The translations under genes were made by a program, and so were the position numbers. Below the pieces are notes generated by a model. The model was not told the origin of the DNA. It did not search any database and saw only the letters and a list, made by a program, of their open reading frames with translations. 64,000 nucleotides of DNA from Warburgia ugandensis (Eukaryota > Streptophyta > Magnoliopsida > Canellales > Canellaceae), in contig CP141130.1 of NCBI GenBank assembly GCA_035236585.1, positions 29,337,501-29,401,500 of the forward strand, read 5' to 3'. Positions 44,690 through 57,245 of this stretch are shown here, piece after piece (the first letter of the stretch is position 1; each line of letters starts with the position of its first letter).

Positions 44690-45025
44690 ATACTAAAATG
44701 TGTCCTGTCAGATGGGTCATTTCGTATCGTAACGGGTCACTAATTATTGTGTTATCGAGTCGGGTGGTGTTGACTCATTTAATAAACAAGTCGTGTTAAC
44801 GAATTGTGTCGTATAGTGTCATGTTGTATAGTGTCGTGTCATTCAAACACGACTCAGTAATGTAATCGTGTTACACGAGTTGTGTTGTGTCAATTTTTTA
44901 AGAACCGGGTCGTGTTCGAGTCAAAGGTTTTTGACACAACTATTAATCGTATCATGTTCGTGTCAACCCATATACTCAAATCATGTCATGTTTGTGTCGA
45001 CACGAACATGACCCGCCAACTCGAA
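44690..45025. repeat. Right subterminal repeat region of the hAT element
   Basis: Dense 'gtgtcgtgt', 'cacgac', 'cgtgttcgtgtc' words, the inverse of those at the left end. They occupy the last 340 bp before the right terminal repeat. The frame at 44882-45073 is an accident. Confidence 0.8.
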
Positions 45026-45037
45026 TTGCCAGGCCTA

Positions 45038-45045
45038 TCAATGAC
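45038..45045. repeat. Right target-site duplication TCAATGAC of the hAT element
   Basis: Exact match to 32914-32921, immediately after the right terminal repeat ending GGCCTA. Confidence 0.95.
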
Positions 45046-46704
45046 AGGGTTAAAGGTTGGCCGAAGGTATTAACCTTTCTTCAATAAAAGGAAAAAAAAA
45101 GGATCGACAGCCACACGGGCATTTGGGATTTATCAAACAGGTAGATGTAATGAGATTCTCTTCTGCCCATCTTTATTCAAGCTTCATCCTTTTGTAGCTC
45201 TAAACATTGGTAGATGGTTGAAGATTCATATATATATGACATGTTGCAGATGGTTCACTTGTGTGGTTGAATGAGATGCTATGCCAATGTATGAATTCTA
45301 TAAAGAAACTAATCACATTTCCGCACTTGGTTAGATCAGTGTGATAACTTCCAAACAAACCATAGAACATTGATTTAAAAGTTATAAATATGAAATAATC
45401 GATATTCGTGGTAGTTGGATAATAAATGGCCATAGAGACATCACCGGGTCTATTATAACTGGCGGTTTAATTAAACTATCGCAGTAGTAACAAACATGTC
45501 GACAACAGGAAGATCTGGAACCTTTTGCAAGAGCCATTATTGCGGGTGGGTTTTGTAATAGATAGGAGCCCAAACTGAGATTCATGTTCAAGACCCGTAC
45601 GAACATGAACCAGAAGCCCGTCAAGCTCGGGGGAAGGGTTTAGTCTCGAGAAGAAAAAGCCAAAAAGATGGCAGATCTCACTCAAGATTTCCTATTGTTT
45701 ACTTTTCTATTACTAGGTACGGTTTTGACGTGACTGGTCAAAGAGACCTTGCATACTCAACATACAATTAAGCTACTGATGTAAGAAACTCCAAAAAGCG
45801 TTAGAACACCCTCGGATTGGTTGCTACAATTTAAACTACTTGCTTTAAGTATAGGGATTTTACAATAATGTTTTTCTATAATCAAGTTATTTCCCACCAA
45901 CTACATTACACGGTCCTAAAAATGAATGAAATCATAATGTTGATCTTACATTATTACCTTTTAAGTTATTTTATCAAATTTGTCCTCTCATATTTTCATA
46001 TTCACTTATATGTCTTTAATGGATGCTTGAATTACAATAAGTTAGATGTTTAGATACAAAAGTTCAAGCAAACTCCGTTGTTTACTCTTTAATCATTTAA
46101 TTTGATAAACTCTTTTTATGAAATGCCATGTATGAATTTCTCAATGAATCCAATATCTATTTTAAAATATTTGTGTATCGTCTAAAAGTATATTCTACCT
46201 CTTAATGACTTAAAAATAAAAACCATTCCAACTTTAAGATATGGACATCTCAAGCCTAAGGGTGCAAATGGTTATATTCTATATGAAACATTCCTATAAT
46301 CATATCTATTGAATGTTTTGACAAGTCAAGATCATGTCTTATGCAAATATTTACTTCTATATACCTTCACTTATACCTTAAGTCTCTACCCAAATGATAA
46401 GATATTCATCTCCAATCTTATTAGTAGCATCACATTTAATAACTAGTCTCATTCTCTTATTAGTAGCATCACTTATACCATAACTAGTCTCATTCTCACT
46501 CGACAATGGTTTAGATTTGCAAAGATCCAAAATTCCATTTCTCTTTGTTCTGTGAATCCTTATTCTCCTTAACATGAAATTCCTACAATATTTTCTAAGG
46601 TTACAACTGTCATCTCATAACTAATCATAAGTGTAACAATTAATAATACAATTACAAAGGAGTACCCATAAGATAGAATTGATATATATATCGAATCTCA
46701 TTAA
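45046..46704. other. Unassigned non-coding spacer
   Basis: I looked for a continuation of the PP2C pseudogene just after the hAT and saw none. Small frames at 45200-45685 have no recognisable domain. A 39-bp partial duplication (cttattagtagcatcac) occurs near 46417 and 46456. Confidence 0.4.
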
Positions 46705-46854
46705 GGGCAGCCCCGGTGCAATAAGCTGCTACCTATGTGGGGTCTAGGAAGGGGCGGACCACAAAGGCCTATAGTAGGTAGCTTTACCTTACATTTTGTA
46801 AGAGGCTGATTCCACTCCTTGAACCCGTGACCTCAAGGTCACATGATGACAAAG
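46705..46854 (+). mobile_element. tRNA-derived SINE, second copy
   Basis: 'gggcagccccggtgca' at the start, 'ggaaggggcggaccacaaagg' in the middle and the B-box-like 'ccttgaacccgtgacc' near the end. It is the same family as the copy in intron 3 of the kinase gene. Confidence 0.8.
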
Positions 46855-46869
46855 TAAGTGTTTAATTTT

Positions 46870-48710
46870 GGCTAAAAGACCCCTAGTTTAGCATTTAATT
46901 AGATCATCTAACTCATTAATTTGGTAATTTTTGGATAAAATATAAAAAATTAGCTCAAATTGACCATCCAACTGTAACTTGTCAAACTTAGCAGTCAGAT
47001 GATCAATTGAGCTAAGTGGATGATTAACATATGGTTTAGATTACTCTAATCTAGTCTTTGATTTTGCACATCAACTAAAGAAGGGTTGGATGACTCAGAT
47101 CTAATTTCAACAGAGTAGATTAGTTTGAAGATCAATAAGGCAAGGGAAGAGGTTTCCTAATGGAAGTGGTTTCCTAATTTGGAAGAGTAGAAAGTCCTAA
47201 TAAGAATCTACTTCTTAAAGGAAAGAGCTGGAAGAAGATTAGGAAAGGAAAAAAAATTATAAAGAGGAAGAGCCGTACAAGCCTAAGGGAGTTTTTGGAG
47301 TTTTGTTTTTTTTAGAGTTCTGGTTGTTTGCCTTTGTTTGCTTTGCATTCTAGTTAGAGCTTTTGTTTTTCCTACTATCCATCACTTATCTCTAACTCTC
47401 ATTACAAAACCAACCTTTTCCATTGTCGCACACCCAAAACTTTTTGCCTTTTTCCTCTTCTAGCCCCTCCACTGCTTGTCTCTTATCTCTATTCGCACCA
47501 ACTTGGTTTTTCCTTTACTGCCCAGTAACTCCATCTTTACTCTCTCTCGTTACCCACCCTTCATCACACATCCACACCATTTACCTAGCATCATTCCACC
47601 CAACTCCCAGCATCTGTCGAAGCCGCTCAGACATGCACTAGAATCGGATCTCTTACTTGTTCATCGTCAACTAGAGCTCCCTTCTCCATTTGATCATTGG
47701 CCACTTGTTCCGAAATTCTTCATTACCCAGACTCCTCTACTCCCTTCCAATACCATCACCAGCCCTGGCCATATATCTTCCTCTGCTCCAAACGAACTAG
47801 ACACCGCCAAGAAAAGGCATCATTTTTTTCGTTTCACTTTAGCCCTCCACCTGTTCGTTACTAGACGACTACCAACCAAGATCGCATTGCTCAGGATCTT
47901 CACATCTCCATCGTTTTCGCTGATATCCTTCGGCAATCCATCTTCTCTGGCAAAATCTCTTTTATGGGAGTTTTAAGGATGTGTGGAATAAAATTCCAAT
48001 TTTACCCTCAGTAGAATAACTCAATTTACATTTCATGTCCTATACTATTCTTATTCCTATTTTATGTTATTCCGTTTTGAACTATTCATGTTCTATATTA
48101 TTCAATTACTGTTTAACTCAATCAAAGGTTATGGTTTAACCATGGAAAACTTTTAATTTCTTGTTTGTTTTAGTTCATAATTTTAATTAAAATTTATAGC
48201 ATGTTTTTAGGATAGTTTCCTATCTAATTGTTGTTTCTGATCTTCAAATTAGGTTCTAAAAACATATCTAAGTCATTAAAATTTAAATTCTTTAATTATA
48301 TTAGATCTCTAAAAATTTGATGAATTTGACAAATTTCTTCGTCAAATCATTAATCTAGGACATGTTAAACATATTTATGGAGTCTGATCAACATTTGGGA
48401 TACTCGAAGTGAAGAAATTGGATAGCACTTAAGATAGGGAATTATGATTATCTTAATTTCTCCTAGTTTTATTTTAGTTAAGGTTTTATTGTTTCTTTTT
48501 CTATTTTTTTTTGGAATTAGACCTCTGGAATTTCACTGTAAAACTAAATATGAAGTCTGATTTCTTTTTGTTAATTTTTTTCAATTAATTTGAATTTTAA
48601 ATAATTAAATTTTATTAAAAACTTTAAAATTTTAAGCGCATCCCTATGGGATTGACACGTACTAGCATTAGCTATACCACAATAGCCCATGCACTTGCAG
48701 AAAATATCAA
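46870..48710 (+). mobile_element. Ty3-type solo-LTR-like fossil
   Basis: A TATA-like 'ttataaagaggaagagcc' near 47259, a C/T-rich leader after it, and an end signature at about 48640-48700 (ccctatgggattgacacg...cccatgcacttgcag) matching the LTR ends at 1725, 5100 and 57235. The 166-codon frame at 47476-47976 inside it is C/T-rich and shows no domain. No second LTR or pol region is attached, so it may be a solo LTR. The left edge is uncertain. Confidence 0.45.
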
Positions 48711-48858
48711 TAGACAACTTTTACTATTGGCCAAGGTTCCCCTTCATATCGAATCTCATTCATTTCACAAAAAAATATGATAAATTAATTATTGCTTATG
48801 AGGGTATAAATTCTCAACACTTACATGTTCAAATGGTCTTAAACTAGCTTTAGGGAAC

Positions 48859-48860
<2 letters not shown>

Positions 48861-48955
<95 letters not shown>
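48861..48955. repeat. (GA)n microsatellite, about 47 units
   Basis: Uninterrupted GA dinucleotides for about 95 bp. The long Leu/Ser frames on the minus strand come from it. Confidence 0.98.
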
Positions 48956-48956
<1 letters not shown>

Positions 48957-51040
48957 ATGTAAGAAGTAGTTGTAGAGTAGCAATAATGTTAAAAAGTTGC
49001 CCAATCGTAAGAAGAAAATAGAAAATTGCTCTTATGAATGCAATTTCACTAATCATTATAGCTACAATCTTTTCATTTGTGAGCATGAAAAATCTGGAAA
49101 CCAATCCACACCTTGTTTCATCTTTGGTGGATGCTTTGTGATGAATATGTGGTCTCAACAACAAGACCCAAATTTCCCAATTATTGAAGAACCAAATTAT
49201 TTTTAGACACATTTTTTTGGCCCATCCTCTTTCTCTCTCTTTAACAATCCAATGCATGACCAAATTTGGTTCCAAGAATCTAAAATGAAAGCCTAAATTT
49301 TACTATAGATAAAACACTACCTCTTTGGTGCATGATGCAAGTATGGATGGCTGGCATATCTTGAAGCTTCTATTAGTTCTTTCAATGATGAGAAGTGCAA
49401 ATGGGTTTTTAGGAGGGATGAGAGAGATAGAGAAACATAGATTGAGAAGAAAGAGAGGGTTTTTTTTGTTGTATTGGCTGGTCTCAATTTTTTCTTTTCT
49501 AGGTGCAATTTAGAGGTTTTTCAAAGAGAGAGTAGAAGCAACTACAGGTAACATTTGAAGCAACACTTAACCAGAGAAGATTATTCTATAATCTCCTGTT
49601 CATCTCTTGCTTCATAAATTCTTGAACCTTATCTCTGATTCTCATGAGTTTTATACCAACTGGATTCTTCGTGTGAGTTCTCTTATTTTTATTTTTCTAC
49701 TTGTTTGATTTTTGGTGTAGTTGTAGAGTTGAGAAAACTAATGTTTTGTATTTTCCAATTTTTGACTAAAAGGATTGATTTTATGGTGACTGGCTTGAAT
49801 GGAACTCCAAATGTTGGAAAATTGATGATCTTGAAAAAGCCTAATGGATTTGAAGGAAGTCCCCTAGTTAGTGGTTGAAATTTCTATTTTCTACTTCAAG
49901 GAAGAGATTTTAGGCCCCAATTTATCTTAGTTTCAATGTTTTTACCTCCTAATGATAATATAATTGAGCTATTTAAGAGATTTTATTAGGAATAATGACT
50001 TTAAATTAAGACTTTTCACTAAAAACTAGTAGCATCCACTTTAAATGAGGATTCTATTTAAAATAATAAGAAAGACCTCTTTTGCCGCTTAAAATCCCAT
50101 GTGAGAGGCACTTATACAAATTTCCTTGATGAAATTTAATGTTGTGTAACAAAAAGGATTGTAAAGATACAATTTTGCAAGTTCAAACAATCCTATGGGC
50201 CAATTTAAACTTTAGACCCTTCTATGGAAAAAAGAGACACATATATGGTATTAGTATGTGAAATTTTCATTTTTATCTACTTAAAGAATCTAAAGGCTAT
50301 GTTCATACTTCTCAAAAATCTATTATAAAGGCATTTCAAGATTATTTTTCTTCTATTTTTTACATGAATAGTGTTGAATCTCCCTTTTCTTTAGTGAAGT
50401 TGGTCAGAGTAAGCTTTCTCATGAGCATACCTCTTTACTCATTAAACCTATTACCCTTAACGATTGTAGAATTATTACTTTCTTCCCAAGCCCTTCAAGG
50501 CATGAGATTCAAATGACATTCATGTTGCTTTGTTTTAGATGTCTTAGCCAAGGGTGGGCCACGATGTTTCAAGTTTGTGAGAGACTCCTTTAACTACAGT
50601 GTTTTACACAAAGAAATTAACCATGATATTTTCAAGTCTGTCAGAGACTCTTGTAATAGAGGTATTTTTTTCAAAGAAATTAATGCCTTTTTATTTGTCT
50701 TGTTCCTAAGGAGGGAATGCCTTCTCTATGTGTAGGTTTTGGCCTTTTAGTTGTTGAAAAATATTTAACTTGTAGAAATTGAAATCATCGAACCAAGTGT
50801 AGAGGCTACTGCAAATGCTGCTTCTTGAAGCTAGTTAATGCCTCCAAATGTGCAAGGGGTCTCAAGAACTTTATATTGAGGACTCAATTGAGGCAGACTC
50901 AATCTTTTCCTTTACATATTTGTATATTAGACTAAGGATAGTATTTCAATCCCCAGTTTGTGAAATGCCTTTATAAAACTAAAAAATTACACTTTTTAAA
51001 ATTAGATCTCCCTTTTTCTTACAATAAATTTCCAAAAGAT
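48956..51040. other. Unassigned non-coding sequence, possibly LINE debris at its right
   Basis: No legible gene. At 50556-50690 there are two diverged tandem copies of a roughly 67-bp segment (tttcaagtttgtgagagactcc... / tttcaagtctgtcagagactct...). The part next to 51040 could be upstream L1 sequence, given the L1 fragment that follows the next repeat. Confidence 0.35.
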
Positions 51041-51049
51041 AAGTACCTT

Positions 51050-51645
51050 CATATCTTAAAGAGTATATGATTGGGAAAGCACAATCATAACTAACATCAC
51101 CATGGAAACAATATCAAAGATTAATAATCTAAAGTTTTAAATAAAACCAAATGATAGGAGAATACCACAGATCTAGTACACTCATATGAACAAGAAGAAA
51201 TTCACAAGATCAATAATTCTAGAAACTAAAGTGCTAGAAAATGAATATTCTCAAGTCTTATCTTTCTAGAAGTTCACAAGTGGAGAGACCTTGCAAAGAG
51301 AATGCACAAATGTCCAAACTCTAAGAGACACAAAAGAGAATGCTCAACTAGGTAGAATATAAGAGAACATAAAAACCAGAGAATCTAAAAGCTCTAGGGA
51401 AAGAAGAGGTGTAAGGAGAATGGATCAAGGGTGCCCTTATATACATAGGAATCTGTCCATAAACTCAAAAGTTGTCACAAGTGAAAAATGGTTAGCACAA
51501 TTAAATAATAAAAAGTATTGAAATAAAACCCAAAGCAACTAATGACTGGTCATATGCATAACAATCCAAGACAATAAACACAAAATATCTCTTTTAGGTT
51601 TTAACTTGAAAACACAATGCAACATTAGTGCTTGCAACACAATTT
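51050..51645 (-). mobile_element. Probable LTR fossil, minus strand
   Basis: Read on the minus strand it has a TATA-like 'atgtatataaggg' (about 51437-51449) followed by a leader-like stretch, and no coding sequence, as expected for a short copia-type LTR. It ends where legible L1 sequence starts on the plus strand, so it may have inserted into an L1. The ends are not precisely defined. Confidence 0.4.
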
Positions 51646-51649
51646 AAAA

Positions 51650-52340
51650 GATTTTGATGAAGGTTTTTGTGAATAGAATTAAAGTTTTCCTTAGGGATCT
51701 TATTAGTAAAATTGAGGAAATCTTCATTTAGGAAGTAGGTACTCATGATAACCCACTCATCTCTCATGAATTCTTATCTTCCTTCTTCTATGTCATAGAA
51801 GGTGGCTAAGAACATAGACTAAAAGTTGATATTTATAAGGCATATGGCTCCTTAAATTGGATGTTTTAGAAGCAATTCCTTGAACATAGGTCTTTTCTAA
51901 GAAGCTTGCTAACCTCATAATGTTTGTTGTATCTACTCTCAGCTTCTTTAATGTTATGAATGGAAGTTCTTCTCAAAGTTTGAACCAAAATGTGGCTTTA
52001 GGTAGGGGTATCCTCTTACTCCTTATCTATTTGACTTTAGGCAAGAGATTGCCTCAACTTTGATGGAGGATTCCATGAAAAGAAAAGCTCATTTTCTTGC
52101 ACATATATACAGTTCATCACCCTATCTCTCATTCACTATATGCATATCATGTTATGATTTTTCTTTCATATTAATTTCAATAGCTATCTAGAGTTAAGAA
52201 CAATCTTTGACACTTTAGGGAAAAAATTAGGTATAAAAATAAGTCCCCACAAATAAGCTATTAGTGTCACCAAGAGAGTGTATCATAAATATAGGAAGTC
52301 CTTATGTAAAGTGTTGGGTATTTCTAGGTCCCAAGTGGGG
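51650..52340 (+). mobile_element. L1-type LINE reverse-transcriptase fragment
   Basis: The plus-strand translation gives VFVNRIKVFLRDLISK (family: ANRLK..L..LIS..Q.AF), NPLISHEFL, LKVDIYKAYGSLNW (family: KIDMAKAYDRVDW) and further on the HLSF...MIFLS region of the FADD box, followed by a KSPQ/SY-type stretch. Several stops and frame breaks are present and both ends are missing. This is a decayed 5'- and 3'-truncated copy, separate from the RTE element in the kinase gene. Confidence 0.75.
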
Positions 52341-52344
52341 TTCA

Positions 52345-53735
52345 AATTGAAACTAAAATAAAATTTGAAACTTTTACAAATTTATGCTCAAAATAGTAAA
52401 ATAATTTTCAGAAAACTTTGGCACACTATGAACTTGATATAGATATTTTATAGTGGTTTGGCCAATCTATCAAGACTCCTATATTCACTTTCTCAAGGAG
52501 TTCCATACCTTGAGTTCTGTTAATCTTTATAGGCTTTTACACACCAATGTACATTGTCTTCCCACAAATGAAGGTACTTTACTTACAACAATTTCAAGCT
52601 TCTTACAAATACATGGAAAACTATCCAAGAAATGAGATCCACATTACTCTCCAAATAAAAAATGATTAAAAAGAAAGGATCACTCTCAATACATTCAATA
52701 ACAGATACAAAAAATAGAGAGATAGTTTATAAAAACAAAAAAATAGAAAGAATTGGCACAAAGACTTGAGGAAGCTTACTTTGTAGGAACTTTTTAATTT
52801 GTAATCTCTTTCTTACTTTCTTAGCTTGTGTCTCTCTCCAAATAACTTATACATATAGTTCCCATTCAAATAGATCCTTTGGGGACCAATCCTTATCTGT
52901 TAGAGATCATCCTTATCCATCAAGGAGCAAAAATACAAATTTGAATGGACAACTATCAAAGTTTTCTCCTATCTAATTAGCTATTTTAAAATTTAGCAAA
53001 CTATATTCCCAAAGTAGTAAAAACACATTTTTATTGTTTAATACATGGCAACATGTTTTTCATGCCCACTTGACTTGTTTTTTAAACTAGAAATGTGAAA
53101 TCCATTTGGTTTTCTAGATAGTTGACTGGATCTAAAAATAGTTAGCAATTTGTTAAGAAAACAGTCTCTCTTATCATTTAATAGACTCGATCTTCAAATA
53201 ATCAGCTACTATAGACTGGAAAATTTTATCCTAATCTTAGAGGAATGAAATAATCTACTCACAAAATTGATTTTTGACTATTTTTTGCATGTGAGTCTAA
53301 CTCATGTGAAATCTCCATTTCTTCCTTCTAGTTGTACTCCATCTTCAATACTAACTACAATCACTATTTTTAAAACTTCAAACTAGTTTTCAACAATAGT
53401 CAAACAGTCATCTATTTCTCCAAAATAGTCTCCTCTTTTGAATAAAGAGTTTACTCAGTCTTTCTATTGTGATCTAATTGGCTTGATTCTTATTTAGTGG
53501 ATTCAATTGAAATCTATCTTGCTGGATGTATTGCTATGTCTTTATAATCAATTGGATTCCAATTCTAGTCAACTAAAATTGCAAGACTTAGTAATTTTGA
53601 TTGAAAACTTCACCATTTTAATTCATGTTTGTTCTTTAATGAAAATAAGCAAAAACATACTTGGAAAAAAGTTATAATCAATCATCATTGATGTTATGTT
53701 ATCATCAAATAGAGACTTGGTCAACAATTTCTTCC
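52345..53735 (-). mobile_element. Ty1/copia-type LTR fossil, minus strand
   Basis: At about 53720-53750 the minus strand reads 'atcatcaaaaaggaagaaattgttgacc', the polypurine-tract/LTR-start pattern of Maximus/SIRE-like copia elements ('atcaaaaagggggagattgttg'). The 1.4 kb leftward is non-coding with repeated 'gttgact/agtcaact' words and would be the LTR. It is old and broken. Confidence 0.5.
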
Positions 53736-54589
53736 TTTTTGATGATAACAAAAAACTAAAAGTTTGGAAACACAAGATATGAGAACAAATGACAAACAAC
53801 CATGCTTTTATACTTTTGCTGAAAACATTTTGATGCAATCTCTCTCCCTTTTTAATTAGCAAAAAGGTCAAGGAAGAGATAGAGCTTCTTCTCACAAAAT
53901 GTGGAAATGGTAAAGTACAATGTCCCCCTTAAACATGCACTTACTTTCAATTCAAAGGATAAGAGAAATGTCCATGACAAAAAAAATAAATATTTAGTTA
54001 TTCATCCATGCCATGTCAAATCATTCAATACATTCATAAGATAACTATTCATAAATATTCACCATGATTCATATCCATAAACAACCATAGATAATAATGA
54101 TTAAAGTTTTAACAATGCATCCATTCATAGCAACACACAAGTTAAAGTTAAGCATCTCAAAATAACCAGAAATTAAATGTTTAACCAAACAAAACCCAAA
54201 TGAAAGTTAAAACCATGTTTTTTAGAAAACAAAATAGCAAAAAGGCCTAAAGAGGCTTTTGAGACTCTGATGTGGTGAACTAGGTTAGAGATGGATGATA
54301 AATCTCATGTTTAGATCCACTTGTTGTCTCAAAATTCATAGCCAATGGATCTGAAGGATTTTGCATTGATGTGATTGAAACATTTAAATGGGACAAAGGA
54401 TTCTGAAGTAAGAGGGATTTCCATCCTTGTAAGAATTTCATATATGAATGCTTCATAAGGCAAGGCAACATTCTCTTTTTGATGTAGTCCACTTGTTATC
54501 CAAAATAAGTTTTGGTTAGTTGATGCGAGAGTTTCTAGTGACGTAGTAGATTAGGATGAGTTCCAACAAATTTGCCAATTTTTTTTATC
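53736..54589 (-). mobile_element. Probable internal sequence of the copia fossil
   Basis: Two short minus-strand frames (53623-53895, 54280-54492) without a recognisable domain lie upstream of the polypurine tract. Their position suggests the 3' internal part of the same copia fossil. Confidence 0.3.
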
Positions 54590-57245
54590 TCTAACTTTAG
54601 GAAATGGAATTTTGTAAATGAACATGTATACAATTTGATAAGTGTTTAGTTTTGTATAAAAAGTACCCAATTAGTAGCCCATGTGTTATAGAATATATAG
54701 TATTATTTCTAAGTTTTTACGAAATTTGTAACAAATGCATTTTTGACCTAATAATTAAAAAGTTTGATATTTTACAGGTTCAAAGGCTAATCCAAAATAA
54801 GTATACGAAAGCTCACAATTTTTTAAGATTTAATTAGGTTTTTTTACTTTTGTAGGAAGTGAGAAGATGATCCAATGACCTATATTGCACTTTGTAGAGT
54901 ATTTTGCAGGTCGAGCTATGCTGTTAGCTCATCGAGGGTGTAGGGAACGGCATGCCCCTATTGTGGGTGTGGGGGAAGATTCTTGAAAAGAATTAGAAGA
55001 AAGCAAAGGTGATTAAAATGACCCAAAAAGTCATGCAGTTCTACAACTTTGCATGAGAACTGGAGCCATACATGAGGTTTCCTGGTCCAACTAGGAAACC
55101 TAAGGAAGCTAAGTTACTCAAGCTTTGAAGCCAAGAGGTGAAGTCACTTAAGCCACCAAGGAATGAGCCATCAAGCCATGGATAAATGTTACATGGATTC
55201 ACATGATTGGAGCACCAAAAGAAGCAACTATCTATGTTAAAAGTGTGATTTTTAAGGGATTTTGAGAGATTAATGTAAAAAGTAAGATAAGCATGCATCA
55301 AGGGACCCATTAAAGATAAAACTTACTTTCTTAATCCATTTCCCATCCTTAATCCACCATTCATCTTAGGTTTATATGAATTTTACATTAAGAAGGGAGA
55401 CACCTCATAAAAAAAGTGATGTCTTCCCCTCAATTTGAATACTTAAATGATGTGGTTTCCTAAGATGGAAATCCTAAGTTTATGTTCATTCAAAACATAC
55501 AAAAACCCTAGGTTTTTTCCTAAGATTTTTACTTTATTTTTCTCCTTATTTTCCTCTCTCCTCCCACCTTCCAATTACACCTAATTAGGGGGGTGGAACT
55601 CTACGCTACCTTCCTAAAATGGTGGCACCTCTCTTTCCTAAGTTAGCAACTAGCCATGCTCCTATCTTTCTTATATCACTTTGCTTACCTTATCTTTCAC
55701 CTACCATCCCTTATTGAAAACCTTAGATCTAGATTTCCTTTCCCCCTTTGATCTAGCTTTCCTATGTTGGGAACCCACGCATCTATAAATACTCTTAAGG
55801 TTCCCATAATTTTTCCTAAGTAAAGGTTAGGTGAGACAACCTTGAAATTACACTCTATTACTTGGGTGATCTTTGGAGTTGGACCTTGGCATTCTTTTGG
55901 GTTGTACTTCCTTTGGATTTCCTTTTTAATTCTCTTGTTATTTGCTCTCCAATTCCAAGTTAATGATTTAGTATACTTGCTTTAATTTCATTGTGTTTTG
56001 CTTGTGTCTTTGCTCTCTATTTTCACATGTCTTTTTCCATCTTTCTTGTTCTTTCTTCGTCACTCCATTCCACTAGTTTTTCTTTATCATTCAATCAAGA
56101 TCTAAGTTATCTTATCTAGTAGTGATAGCCAAGAGAAGATATGGCTTAGAACCTTGGGTTCACCTCTTGAATTCCATGTTTTCTACCTTGTTTTTAATCT
56201 TAGCTTTAGGTCTATTTTCCTTGCTTTAGTTCATCATCTTAGTCATCTTTTCTCATGATTTCCTTTTTGGATTTTCTTTGTATGTCATTGGAATTTATAC
56301 TGTGAGCATTAGATTATATTTTTGTTGAAGTTTAGATTAGGTTTTAATCATATGAATCCTATACAATTTCCAGATTATAGACGTGTATTATGTGTAGGAA
56401 TTTTGTTGTAATTTGGTGATGATTCAATAAAATTTGTGGAGATTCCTTGTTATGGATTGTTTCTATTATCAAAATACTTTAGATCTGGGTTGTTATCTTG
56501 CATAGAAATTATTGTTTTAGTTGCTTTATATGCTTGATTTAAGTTGATGTTCTTAAGTACTTGAAATCTGGATTTTTTTTTTCTTAATCTTTATGCTTTG
56601 TTTCCTACCATCAAAACATCTTATTTGCTAGAATCAATAGGAAGCTATTTAGTTTTTTAGGTTGTTTATTGAGTTCATTAGATTGTATGTTATTTTTCAT
56701 TTAAAGTATCAAACTTAGCCATCTTTGGACCTATGAGCCCTACACACCATCCATGGATCATGCACATGGAACATTGGGTTAATCTTCTTTGAATCTTGGT
56801 TAATTTAGTTGCTTAATCTTGTTTTAGAAGTTGTTATTTAGTTATTTGCATCATAATTTAGGTTTAAAGGGTTTCCTTTTTAGAAATTTTCTTGTTTAGG
56901 AAAGTGTTAGATTAGGAAAGTTTTCTTTTTAGTAGTTTCCTTAAGTTGTTTAGTTTAATTCATTCTAGTTTTGCATTAGTTTTTTATTAATTGAATGTTA
57001 GTTAGGTAAGTTTCTAATTCCATTGCTTAGTTTTAATCTGAGCATGTTTCCTTTAATTATAATTTCTTTTCATGCATTTACTTTCCTAGTTTAAATTCAA
57101 ATCAATTCAATCTCTCTCTTTGGTTGAAGTTAAGCACTTTAAATAAGATCCATCCAACATACAAGTTTGTGAGATTCCTTGTGGGTTCGACTTCTCTTGC
57201 ATGCAATACTACTTTGATTCATGCACTTGTGAGTAATATTAAAGC
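54590..57245 (+). mobile_element. Ty3-type LTR-like fossil (about 2.6 kb)
   Basis: Starts with AT-rich sequence carrying 'ttttacaggttcaaagg', also seen in similar form at 61400 ('tttgcaggttcagggt'). A TATA-like 'ctataaatactcttaagg' lies near 55780, 'tagtgatagccaagagaa' at 56122 is shared with 760, and the end signature 'cttgtgggttcgac...gattcatgcacttg' lies near 57180-57230. The same family is at 1-1725 and 61320-64000. No internal region is attached, so it is a solo LTR or a remnant. Confidence 0.5.

Larger units (their letters stand above)
32922..45037 (+). mobile_element. Composite hAT DNA transposon, 12,116 bp
   Basis: The ends are TAGGCCTGGCAA (32922-32933) and its exact inverse TTGCCAGGCCTA (45026-45037), bounded by identical 8-bp TCAATGAC duplications. 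The subterminal regions (about 32935-33200 and 44690-45025) are packed with ACACGAC/GTCGTGT-type words, a usual hAT transposase-binding pattern. The transposase gene lies at 42120-44453. The 33.2-41.8 kb interior is foreign to hAT: a CACTA-like minus-strand block and palindromic arrays. Perfect ends and target duplication show that the whole 12 kb behaves as one inserted unit. The transposase is broken, so any last move probably used an enzyme supplied in trans. Confidence 0.93.

Noticed and set aside
47476-47976. 166-codon plus-strand frame
   Set aside because: C/T-rich, Pro/Ser/Leu-biased and inside an LTR-like leader; no domain, and a second frame overlaps it equally well.
48789-49275. Minus-strand frames with Ser/Leu repeats, up to 141 codons
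   Set aside because: Produced by the (GA)n microsatellite at 48861-48955; no domain on either side.
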